Assembly: GCA_026996955.1 (NCBI GenBank)
Contig: JALWJV010000035.1
Location: 1 to 7,793, forward strand
Length of the DNA: 7,793 bases
Direction of reading: 5' to 3'
DNA from: Deltaproteobacteria bacterium
GTDB lineage: Bacteria; Desulfobacterota; Dissulfuribacteria; Dissulfuribacterales; QOAL01
In this document: positions 1-6,591 of the stretch, piece by piece
How positions within the stretch are numbered: the stretch's first letter is position 1
Layout of the letters: each line of letters opens with the position of its first letter
The notes under the pieces: model-generated
The model's database searches: none
Told to the model about the DNA's origin: nothing
Seen by the model: only the letters and a program-made list of their open reading frames with translations
Made by a program: the position numbers and the translations under genes

Positions 1-65
1 TTCTCGCAGTTAATGCACACAATTCCCATACCTTTCGTTCCTGATTCTGTCGTATTCTTCTTTTC

Positions 66-716
66 ATGCCTCAATTCCCCAAACCATCCTGGTGGATTAT
101 AATTGGTCTGTCAGTTGTAATCCTTTTAACAATCCTGTTAGTCCTCTCTCCACTCCTCCTGGTATATTCAGAAAAACCTCAAAAAAGCGATGCCATACTG
201 CTGCTTGTGGGACCGGTAACGAAGGCAAGAAGACAGTATGCAAACGAGCTTCTTGACACAGGATATGGCAAAGTGCTTTTAATCCCTGCATTTAACCAGG
301 CGCTTGACCGGAATGGCAGACGGATTCCCTGGAATTTTTCCAAGGAAAAGAAACGTAAGGATTATACGGCAGCACCTCAATCTGAAAACAGGATCCGAGG
401 AGCTGAGCTCTCAACACTGTTATGTCCTTACATGGAAGACACGCATCGGGAACTTCTGAGAGGCAGGAAAATGATGGAGGCACTTGATATTCATTCTGTT
501 ATTATCGTAAGCTCTCCATACCACTTGCGAAGAATAAAATTCATTTCAGAACATGTATTTGAACACTATCCCGTTACCATGCACTTCACTCCCACCCCTT
601 ATGGCCCACAACCTGCAAAACTGTGGTGGACAGACAGGGATCAACGATGGTGGGTCTTGAACGAATGGATAAAACTGATATGGTTTTTTATCTACTCTCC
701 TTTCTGCAACCGATAA
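66..716 (+). CDS. Membrane-anchored DUF218 (YdcF/SanA/ElyC-like) envelope protein
   Basis: A 216-residue protein. One strongly hydrophobic segment lies at about residues 9-33, preceded by a short, weakly charged N-terminus, so it is probably a signal anchor with the rest in the periplasm. The soluble part fits the DUF218 fold: a first strand 'SDAILLLVG' (41-49), an Arg/Ala helix (54-64), a strand 'KVLLIPAF' (69-76), and the characteristic late motif 'IIVSSPYHLRR' (146-156). The family's usual Gly-Gly after the first strand reads Gly-Pro here (49-50). Known members (SanA, ElyC, YdcF) are linked to envelope integrity and lipid-carrier or peptidoglycan metabolism, but their biochemistry is poorly defined. 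ATG 66 is the first start after an in-frame stop at 42-44; no good Shine-Dalgarno precedes it, so the start is moderately certain. The gene ends in tandem TAA codons, 47 bp before the exosortase gene, and DUF218 genes often occur in exosortase/exopolysaccharide loci. Confidence 0.8.
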   Translation: MPQFPKPSWWIIIGLSVVILLTILLVLSPLLLVYSEKPQKSDAILLLVGPVTKARRQYANELLDTGYGKVLLIPAFNQALDRNGRRIPWNFSKEKKRKDYTAAPQSENRIRGAELSTLLCPYMEDTHRELLRGRKMMEALDIHSVIIVSSPYHLRRIKFISEHVFEHYPVTMHFTPTPYGPQPAKLWWTDRDQRWWVLNEWIKLIWFFIYSPFCNR

Positions 717-763
717 TAAGGACAGGTTGTATTAAATACCGGCACTCAATGCAAAATTGAACC

Positions 764-2317
764 ATGACCAAAGAAATTCATATCAAACTGACCTTCCTGC
801 TGCTGCTTTTGGCAGTGCTTTTCTATGATACCTTTCCTTATCTCCTATACCAGTGGAACCAAGGCGACAACAACTATTGCTATCTCATTCCCCTGGTTGC
901 CGCCTACCTGATTTATGAAAAAAGGGCAGAGCTAAACGCCATTCCTGATGCTCCATCCTGGAAGGGCCTTTTGGCATTTATTCCTGGTATAGCACTCTAC
1001 TGGTTCGGTGAACTGGCAGGCGAGTACTACACCCTGTATCTTTCAATGTGGCTGATTTTTACAGGTTCTCTCTGGATGCTTCTTGGCTGGGAAAAGATCA
1101 GGATCATGGGATTTGCCCTGATGATGCTGCTTGCCATGTTCCCGCTTCCAAGTTTCTTTCACACCCGCCTCTCCCTTCAACTAAAACTCCTTTCATCAAA
1201 GCTTGGAGTTATGCTGATGCACGCTATGGGCCTGTCAGCCTACAGGACCGGCAATGTTATTGACCTTGGATTCACACAGCTTCAGGTGGTGGATGCATGC
1301 AGTGGCCTGCGCTACTTCTTTCCCATGATTATCATGGGGCTTCTCATTGCCTATTTCTCCAAGGGAGCCTTGTGGAAAAAAATCACTATTGTTATTTCCA
1401 CAATCCCTCTGGTGGTGGTTGCAAATGGCATCCGCATTGCTGCAACAGGTTTTCTTTACCAGTATTTTGGCAAAACAGTGACAGACGGAGCGTTTCATGA
1501 TGTTTCCGGATTTATTATGTTTATTGCCTCTGTAGCACTGCTTATCCCAGAAATGTGGGTGCTGAACCGTCTGTTTCCTGAAAAAGAGTCCGATAGGGAC
1601 ACTAAAAAAAGTTCCTGTAAACAAATGGGCATCGAAAAGCCTACATCCGATAAATCCCATACCTGTTGGTCAAGATTGTTTATGCCACCACAGTTCGCTG
1701 TGGCCGGTACAGTAATTGCTGTCATCCTAGTCTTATCACATGGTATAGAGTTCAGGGAAAAGATACCAATCAAAAAGTCCTTCGATTCATTTCCCATGAA
1801 GATTGATGAATGGACAGGGACCAAAGGTGTTATGGGCCAAAGGTTTATTGATGCACTCGATTTCAGTGATTACCTCCTTGCTGATTATGTCAATCCAAGG
1901 GGAGAAGTGATAAACTTCTATGTGGCATACTATGAAACACAACGCAAGGGGGAGTCTATTCACTCGCCAACAACGTGCCTAACCGGTGGCGGCTGGATAT
2001 TCAAGGATCGTCAGGAAGTGGAACTGCATATTCCAGGCAGGAAACCGTTTCCAGTACAAAGGGCACTGATACAGCAAAACGGTACCAGACAGGTGACATA
2101 TTACTGGTTTCCCATGAGAGGCAGGGTGTTAGCCAATGCATACCAGATGAAACTTTATAATTTTCTGGATGCACTGATCCTGCATCGCACAGACGGGGCA
2201 CTGGTAAGGGTAATGACACCACTGGGCCCGGAAGAGACAGAGGCAGACGGAGATGCCCGCATACAGCATTTTCTTGAGAAGGCATTACCCGTCCTTGACC
2301 AATATCTGCCAGAGTAA
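764..2317 (+). CDS. xrtD: Exosortase fused to an EpsI domain (XrtD-like)
   Basis: A 517-residue two-part protein. Residues about 7-270 form a polytopic exosortase with around eight membrane segments. Its three conserved catalytic positions are visible: Cys179 in 'VVDACSGLRYF', Arg224 in 'ANGIRIA', and His245 in 'FHDVSGF'. Exosortases are inner-membrane transpeptidase-like cysteine proteases that cleave PEP-CTERM-type sorting tails of exported proteins. A hydrophilic linker (about 271-305) and a further membrane segment (about 310-326) lead to an EpsI/DUF3485 module (about 330-517) carrying the signature 'HSPTTCLTGGGW' with Cys405. Fusion of exosortase and EpsI is typical of the XrtD class, whose substrates end in VPLPA-CTERM; the class assignment is inferred from architecture. 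ATG 764 directly follows an in-frame TGA at 758-760; no strong ribosome binding site is seen. The gene is followed after 6 bp by a WecA-type transferase, as expected for exosortase/exopolysaccharide clusters. No sorting substrate is encoded in the window. Confidence 0.93.
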   Translation: MTKEIHIKLTFLLLLLAVLFYDTFPYLLYQWNQGDNNYCYLIPLVAAYLIYEKRAELNAIPDAPSWKGLLAFIPGIALYWFGELAGEYYTLYLSMWLIFTGSLWMLLGWEKIRIMGFALMMLLAMFPLPSFFHTRLSLQLKLLSSKLGVMLMHAMGLSAYRTGNVIDLGFTQLQVVDACSGLRYFFPMIIMGLLIAYFSKGALWKKITIVISTIPLVVVANGIRIAATGFLYQYFGKTVTDGAFHDVSGFIMFIASVALLIPEMWVLNRLFPEKESDRDTKKSSCKQMGIEKPTSDKSHTCWSRLFMPPQFAVAGTVIAVILVLSHGIEFREKIPIKKSFDSFPMKIDEWTGTKGVMGQRFIDALDFSDYLLADYVNPRGEVINFYVAYYETQRKGESIHSPTTCLTGGGWIFKDRQEVELHIPGRKPFPVQRALIQQNGTRQVTYYWFPMRGRVLANAYQMKLYNFLDALILHRTDGALVRVMTPLGPEETEADGDARIQHFLEKALPVLDQYLPE

Positions 2318-2323
2318 CAGGGC

Positions 2324-3985
2324 ATGGAATCTTTCATAGCCTTTTTCCTCGCGCTTTTCAGCACCATTATCTTCATAAACCTGCTGCTGAAGCTTGCCAA
2401 AAAGTACCAGCTTTATGACCAGCCAGGCGGAAGAAAGATGCATTCAAAGCCGGTGCCACGCCTGGGCGGGCTTGGCATGACTGCCGGTGCCTCACTGCCC
2501 ATATTCATCTGGCTTGAGCTTGACGCCACATTTAAATCAATACTTATGGGTGTGGCGGCCCTTGCAATTATGGGGCTTGTTGACGACCTTGTCGAGGTAA
2601 AGTGGAGCCGCAAACTCCTTGTGCAGGTAGCCGCAGCCCTTATAGTTGTAGTTTACGGCAAGGTTCAGATAACTTCCCTTGGGTTCTGGGCAGGACATGA
2701 AGTCACAATACCTGAATATATAGCCATTCCCCTCTCTTTTCTCTTTATTTTGGGTATTACCAATGCAATAAATCTTACAGACGGTCTTGACGGGCTTGCG
2801 GCAGGCCTGTGTACATTTATATTTGGCGCCTTCACGGTGATTGCGTACATCAGTGGGCTGTCCAACTGCATCCTTGCACTGGCAGCCATTCTCGGCTCAA
2901 TCTGGGGTTTTTTAAGATTTAACACCTACCCGGCCATCATATTCATGGGAGATGCAGGCAGTTATTTCCTGGGTTTTTCTGCTGCGGTATTTGGAATAAT
3001 CTGTACCCAGTCTGCACACAACGCAATATCTCCGGCAGTTGTGCTTCTTATCCTTGCCTTTCCAATTACAGACACCCTGACTGTAATGACTGAACGCCTC
3101 CTGTCTGGCTCATCAATGTTCATGCCGGACAGACGTCATATACATTTCAAGTTAATCAGAGCAGGTCTATCCCAACGCCAGGCGGTTGTCTGTATTTATG
3201 CCCTGCAGGCCCTTTTTACCTTTATTGCCTTCAGGCTGCTTTTCTATCCAGCCTCACTGATAACCGGAATCTTTTTCGCTTCAGTCGTGGTTATCTTTGG
3301 CGTCCTGAAGGTAGTAGAAAGCAGGGGCGTAACATTAAAGACAAAAGATAATTATGGCAAAAATAGTCTGGATAGTACCGGTAACAAGCGCTTTGATGCG
3401 CTAATTGTAAAAATATCTCTCTATTTTGCCACTGCACTTATGGGGGCATATCTTGTTGTGTCACCACTGTTACCGGTCTTTTCTTTTGACAGTTCTGCAC
3501 TCTATTTCTTAATAATACCTGTGGCCATATCCATTGGCTATTTCCTCAAAGGAGTATGGTTCAACCTTATTTATCGGTTTAGCATTTACGGTGTGTCAGT
3601 ATACATAGCAGAGGCCATTCTACGCTCAGAGCCTGCTATGCAAAATCACTTTGGAATGCCGCTCTGGTATCTACTTTTACTTACCACCCTTTCCCTTTCA
3701 ACAATTCTATACCTTAAATTTGCAGTGGATAAAAATATTCAGCTTACGCCTCTTGATCTGTTGATTTTCCTTATTACACTTGCCTTTTCCGTACTGCCTT
3801 TGCCTGCCAGACTTGTCTCCGCCATGGTGATTAAACTTTTTGTCAGTATGCTTGTATTTATTTATGCATCAGAGGCGGCACTTGATCAGGGTGGCAAACG
3901 CCGAAAAATTCTAGTTGTAGCTGCAAATATCGGCGCCATTATTATCGGCATCCGTGGTGCTATGACATTGCTGCAAACCTATTAA
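2324..3985 (+). CDS. MraY/WecA-family polyprenyl-phosphate GlcNAc-1-phosphate transferase with extra C-terminal membrane domain
   Basis: A 553-residue integral membrane protein. Residues 1 to about 330 match glycosyltransferase family 4 (WecA/TagO/MraY), which transfers a sugar-1-phosphate from a UDP-sugar to undecaprenyl phosphate at the cytoplasmic face, starting a lipid-linked glycan. Diagnostic motifs are 'PRLGGLG' (45-51), the Asp pair 'VDD' (86-88), 'NAINLTDGLDGLA' (147-159), 'FMGDAGS' (207-213), and the HIH-type motif 'DRRHIH' (269-274) that points to WecA-like rather than MraY specificity. Typical members have about 320-370 residues. After a hydrophilic linker (about 333-358) this protein carries about 190 further residues with six or seven predicted membrane segments and no motif I recognise; the ending 'LLQTY' at the natural stop shows no sign of a frameshift. 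The start lies 6 bp after the exosortase stop, so the two are almost certainly cotranscribed. The family is certain; the exact sugar donor is not. Confidence 0.9.
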   Translation: MESFIAFFLALFSTIIFINLLLKLAKKYQLYDQPGGRKMHSKPVPRLGGLGMTAGASLPIFIWLELDATFKSILMGVAALAIMGLVDDLVEVKWSRKLLVQVAAALIVVVYGKVQITSLGFWAGHEVTIPEYIAIPLSFLFILGITNAINLTDGLDGLAAGLCTFIFGAFTVIAYISGLSNCILALAAILGSIWGFLRFNTYPAIIFMGDAGSYFLGFSAAVFGIICTQSAHNAISPAVVLLILAFPITDTLTVMTERLLSGSSMFMPDRRHIHFKLIRAGLSQRQAVVCIYALQALFTFIAFRLLFYPASLITGIFFASVVVIFGVLKVVESRGVTLKTKDNYGKNSLDSTGNKRFDALIVKISLYFATALMGAYLVVSPLLPVFSFDSSALYFLIIPVAISIGYFLKGVWFNLIYRFSIYGVSVYIAEAILRSEPAMQNHFGMPLWYLLLLTTLSLSTILYLKFAVDKNIQLTPLDLLIFLITLAFSVLPLPARLVSAMVIKLFVSMLVFIYASEAALDQGGKRRKILVVAANIGAIIIGIRGAMTLLQTY

Positions 3986-3990
3986 AAAAA

Positions 3991-3998
3991 AGAGGGGG
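3991..3998 (+). promoter_or_regulatory. Strong ribosome binding site of purC
   Basis: AGAGGGGG ends 5 bases before ATG 4004 and follows a run of A. It is the most purine-rich Shine-Dalgarno in the window and supports the chosen purC start. The 18-bp gap between the transferase stop and purC shows no hairpin, so transcription probably reads through. Confidence 0.75.
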
Positions 3999-4003
3999 AA
4001 AAT

Positions 4004-4891
4004 ATGATTGTAACGAAAACAGACCTTGATGATATCAAACTGCTTCACCGTGGAAAGGTAAGGGATATATACGAAGTTGATGACATGCTTCTAATAGTTG
4101 CAACAGACCGCATCTCTGCCTTTGATGTGGTTCTTCCAGACCCTGTTCCGGACAAGGGCAGGGTGCTTACACAGATTTCACTTTTCTGGTTTGAAAAACT
4201 GAAGGACATTGTACCAAATCACATTATATCTGGCGACGTAAAGGAATTTCCAGACAAGCTAAAGCCCTATTCAGATCAGCTTAAAGGCAGAAGCATGTTA
4301 TGCAAAAAGGCAAAACCACTTCCCATTGAGTGCATAGTCCGGGGGTACATAACAGGCTCCGGCTGGAAGGATTACCAGAAGAGCGGCATGGTGTGCGGGA
4401 TCAAACTTCCTGAAAACCTAAGGGAGTCTGACCGGCTTCCAGAACCCATCTTCACCCCATCTACAAAGGCAGATGTAGGAGAACATGATGAAAATATCAG
4501 CTTTCAGGACGCATCTGGCAGCATAGGAAAGGAAATTGCTGAACAGGCACGGGACATCAGCCTTGAGCTTTACAAAACGGCTGCTGAATATGCGCTCAAA
4601 AGAGGTGTAATTATTGCCGATACAAAATTTGAGATGGGATTGATTGACGGAAAGCTTATCCTTATAGATGAGGTGCTTACCCCTGACTCTTCCCGGTTCT
4701 GGCCTGCAGACAGTTATGAACCAGGCAAATCCCAGCCAAGTTTTGACAAACAGTTTGTGAGAGACTACCTGGAAACCCTGGACTGGGACAAGAAGGCCCC
4801 GGGGCCTGAACTTCCCAGGGAAATAATTGAAAAGACAAGGGCAAGATATATTGAAGCCTACGAAAGGCTTACAGGGAAAGATTTTGCATAA
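4004..4891 (+). CDS. purC: Phosphoribosylaminoimidazole-succinocarboxamide synthase (SAICAR synthetase)
   Basis: A 295-residue cytosolic enzyme of de novo purine synthesis that couples CAIR and aspartate using ATP to give SAICAR. Family motifs occur in order: the nucleotide-binding 'GKVRDIYE' (17-24), 'ATDRISAFD' (33-41), PurC signature 1 around 'LPIECIVRGYITGSGW' (106-121), 'DTKFEMG' (206-212), and signature 2 from 'LIDGKLILIDE' through 'TPDSSRFW' (213-233). It is longer than the roughly 237-residue E. coli enzyme but matches the longer PurC form found in many bacteria and in yeast Ade1. It appears intact and complete. Unusually for a housekeeping gene, it sits between exopolysaccharide/exosortase genes and a secreted nuclease, with no other pur gene in view. 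No purine riboswitch or PurR-like operator can be made out in the 18-bp leader. Confidence 0.98.
   Translation: MIVTKTDLDDIKLLHRGKVRDIYEVDDMLLIVATDRISAFDVVLPDPVPDKGRVLTQISLFWFEKLKDIVPNHIISGDVKEFPDKLKPYSDQLKGRSMLCKKAKPLPIECIVRGYITGSGWKDYQKSGMVCGIKLPENLRESDRLPEPIFTPSTKADVGEHDENISFQDASGSIGKEIAEQARDISLELYKTAAEYALKRGVIIADTKFEMGLIDGKLILIDEVLTPDSSRFWPADSYEPGKSQPSFDKQFVRDYLETLDWDKKAPGPELPREIIEKTRARYIEAYERLTGKDFA
4873..4877 (+). promoter_or_regulatory. Ribosome binding site deciding a TTG start of the nuclease
   Basis: AGGGA, inside the last codons of purC, lies 6 bases before TTG 4884. It favours that TTG over an upstream in-frame TTG at 4827, which also has an AGGGA-like element but would encode a hydrophilic extension in front of the signal peptide. 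Confidence 0.55.
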
Positions 4892-5537
4892 TATTAATAA
4901 AAATATCCTGCAATTTCTTGCAGGGTTATTCCTGGCATGCCTGCTCCTTTTGCCTGAGGCTGCGTGCAGCTATGGAGTTTCACAATGGGCCCATGTAAAA
5001 TATGTCATTGATGGTGATACCATTGTTTTACAAAACGGACGCAAGGTACGATATATTGGAATAAATGCACCTGAAATTGCCCACAAGGACAAACCCGGAG
5101 AGCCCTTTGGCATTGAAGCCCGGGAATTTAACAGGAAACTTGTCCAGAACCGGGATGTGCGCATCATACAGGCAGGAGACGGGGTGGATCGCTTTGGGAG
5201 AATACTTGCCTATGTATTTACCAAAGATGGCCGCATGGTAAATGAAAGACTTCTTAAGCAGGGGCTTGCGCATGTATGCTTCTTTTCCAGAGACCTGAAA
5301 TACAGACGCCTGCTGATTCAGGCCCAGCTCTTTGCAATTAATGCCCGTAAGGGAATCTGGTCCCTCAGGCCCGTCAGGCCTGAAGATTTCTATATTGGCA
5401 ACCGCAGGTCTCAACGCTTCCACAGGCCGTCATGCAAGTTTGGAAGACATACATCAAGGAACAACAAGGTCATATTCAAAAATAGAATTGCTGCATTCAA
5501 GAAGGGATACTGCCCATGCAAAAAATGTCGACCATAG
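4884..5537 (+). CDS. Secreted thermonuclease (SNase family) with C-terminal Ada-like zinc-binding tail
   Basis: A 217-residue protein from the preferred TTG start, overlapping purC by 8 bp. Residues 1-29 form a signal peptide: Lys/Asn-rich start, hydrophobic core 8-23, then 'PEAACS'. The residue three before the Cys is Glu, so a lipobox is unlikely. Residues about 36-160 are a staphylococcal-nuclease domain: 'VIDGDT' (Asp45, calcium), Arg56 in 'VRYIG', Glu64 in 'NAPE', and Arg106 in 'DRFGR', matching Asp21, Arg35, Glu43 and Arg87 of S. aureus nuclease; the Asp40 equivalent is Asn61. The predicted activity is extracytoplasmic calcium-dependent cleavage of DNA or RNA. Residues about 168-217 resemble the metal-binding domain of Ada: 'FYIGN', 'FHRPSC' (His180, Cys184) and 'CPCKKC' (Cys210, 212, 215). 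An alternative TTG at 4827 gives 236 residues. The 3' end overlaps the deacetylase gene by 22 bp. Confidence 0.9.
   Translation: MHNINKNILQFLAGLFLACLLLLPEAACSYGVSQWAHVKYVIDGDTIVLQNGRKVRYIGINAPEIAHKDKPGEPFGIEAREFNRKLVQNRDVRIIQAGDGVDRFGRILAYVFTKDGRMVNERLLKQGLAHVCFFSRDLKYRRLLIQAQLFAINARKGIWSLRPVRPEDFYIGNRRSQRFHRPSCKFGRHTSRNNKVIFKNRIAAFKKGYCPCKKCRP
5501..5507 (+). promoter_or_regulatory. Ribosome binding site of the deacetylase gene, within the nuclease gene
   Basis: GAAGGGA lies 8 bases before ATG 5516 and 17 before the next in-frame ATG at 5525, so 5516 is the preferred start. Because the site is inside the nuclease coding region, ribosomes finishing the nuclease could expose or reuse it. Confidence 0.6.
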
Positions 5538-6568
5538 TTATAAAAGCCCATGAATATCTTGAGCACGACCCAGGGGCAGGGCATCCGGAATCTCCAAGGC
5601 GCCTTGAAGCCATATATGAACGTATTACAGAGCCTGATATTTCAGGACTGTTTACTGCCTTAAGTCCCAGAGAAGCAACGGTTGAAGAGTTGCGCTGGAA
5701 TCATGCCAGCGCTTACATTGAACGCATTAAGCGGACTGCCGGCGTTCCCCATTTCCAGTTGGACCCTGACACTGCCACCAGTGCCGGTTCCTGGAATGCA
5801 GCCATTCTTGCTGTTGGCGGCATTTTTACAGCAATGGACAAAATTAATTCTGACGAGGCTGATAATGGTTTTGCACTGGTGCGGCCTCCGGGACACCATG
5901 CAGAACATGATCATGCCATGGGATTCTGCCTGTTTAACAACGTGGCCCTTGGGGCATGTTATGCACGGCGTGTGTTAAACATGAAGCGGATCATGATTGT
6001 GGACTGGGATCTGCACCACGGAAACGGTACTCAACACAGCTTCTATGATAACAATGAGGTGCTCTATTTTTCAACCCACCAGTATCCTTATTATCCAGGC
6101 TCTGGTGCTGCAAACCAGACAGGAGAAGGGGAGGGCACAGGATTTACAGTAAACATACCGCTTTCAGCCGGTGCTGGAGACATGGAGTATGCGGCTATCT
6201 TCAACAAGATACTTACCCCGGTTGCCCGCAAGTTTAATCCCGAGTTCATTCTGGTATCTGCAGGGTTTGATATCTATCACAATGATCCACTTGGAGGCAT
6301 GAAGGTCACAGAAAAGGGGTTCGCCTGGCTTTCCAGGGTGCTGCTTGATCTGGCTGCTCAGTGCTGCAACGGAAAGGTCCTGTTCTGTCTTGAAGGAGGC
6401 TATAATCTAACCGGTCTCAAAGAGGGGGCTGCAGCGGTAATTAAAGAGTGCGCAGGAAACAGCATACTTTCAAAAAAAGATGTATCCACACTCTCTGGAG
6501 CAGATACGCTTACGTCAACCGCTTCCCAGACACTGGATATTCATAAACGATTCTGGGACCTGACCTGA
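5516..6568 (+). CDS. Histone deacetylase-family (AcuC/HDAH-like) zinc-dependent deacetylase
   Basis: A 350-residue cytosolic enzyme of the arginase/deacetylase fold. All catalytic elements of active zinc deacetylases are present: 'HPESPRRL' near the N-terminus (23-30), the paired histidines in 'RPPGHHA' (His127, His128), zinc ligands Asp165 and His167 in 'DWDLHHGNGT' and Asp252 in 'SAGFD', and the transition-state Tyr296 in 'LEGGYN'. The 'RPPGHHA' and 'DWDLHHGNGTQ' forms resemble class II HDACs and bacterial HDAH. Bacterial members act on acetyl-lysine proteins, acetylpolyamines or other acylamides; AcuC deacetylates acetyl-CoA synthetase. No acetyltransferase or acetyl-CoA synthetase is adjacent, so the substrate cannot be told from context. 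The C-terminal 35 residues (about 316-350) look like a divergent tail. It overlaps the nuclease gene by 22 bp in another frame and is followed by a diguanylate cyclase after 23 bp. Confidence 0.95.
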   Translation: MQKMSTIVIKAHEYLEHDPGAGHPESPRRLEAIYERITEPDISGLFTALSPREATVEELRWNHASAYIERIKRTAGVPHFQLDPDTATSAGSWNAAILAVGGIFTAMDKINSDEADNGFALVRPPGHHAEHDHAMGFCLFNNVALGACYARRVLNMKRIMIVDWDLHHGNGTQHSFYDNNEVLYFSTHQYPYYPGSGAANQTGEGEGTGFTVNIPLSAGAGDMEYAAIFNKILTPVARKFNPEFILVSAGFDIYHNDPLGGMKVTEKGFAWLSRVLLDLAAQCCNGKVLFCLEGGYNLTGLKEGAAAVIKECAGNSILSKKDVSTLSGADTLTSTASQTLDIHKRFWDLT

Positions 6569-6591
6569 ACCTTGGGATAACAGACTCTGCC

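Noticed and set aside
1..67. Possible - strand starts at 67 (reading M-K-R-R-I-R, with GGGGA 8 bases upstream) or at 29 (reading MGIVCINCE, with AGGA 9 bases upstream), running off the left edge.
   Set aside because: Only 9-22 codons are visible, the two options conflict, and neither shows a recognisable domain. A divergent gene is possible but cannot be supported.
717..763. Promoter in the 47-bp gap before the exosortase gene (TATTAA near 730).
   Set aside because: No matching -35 element at suitable spacing could be found; AT-rich sequence alone is not enough.
1235..1660. 141-residue antisense open frame.
   Set aside because: It lies opposite the well-supported exosortase gene, spans its catalytic region and has a composition typical of a shadow frame.
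4827..4883. Upstream TTG start for the nuclease (236 residues), with an AGGGA-like element before it.
   Set aside because: It adds 19 mostly polar residues before the signal peptide and overlaps purC by 65 bp; TTG 4884 has good spacing and gives a normal signal peptide.
4956..4970. Possible lipoprotein box before Cys28 of the nuclease.
   Set aside because: The residues before the Cys are Glu-Ala-Ala, without the Leu or similar residue expected at -3, so ordinary signal peptidase cleavage is more likely.
5028..5423. 131-residue antisense open frame.
   Set aside because: It overlaps the nuclease domain with its conserved active-site residues on the other strand and has no recognisable motif.
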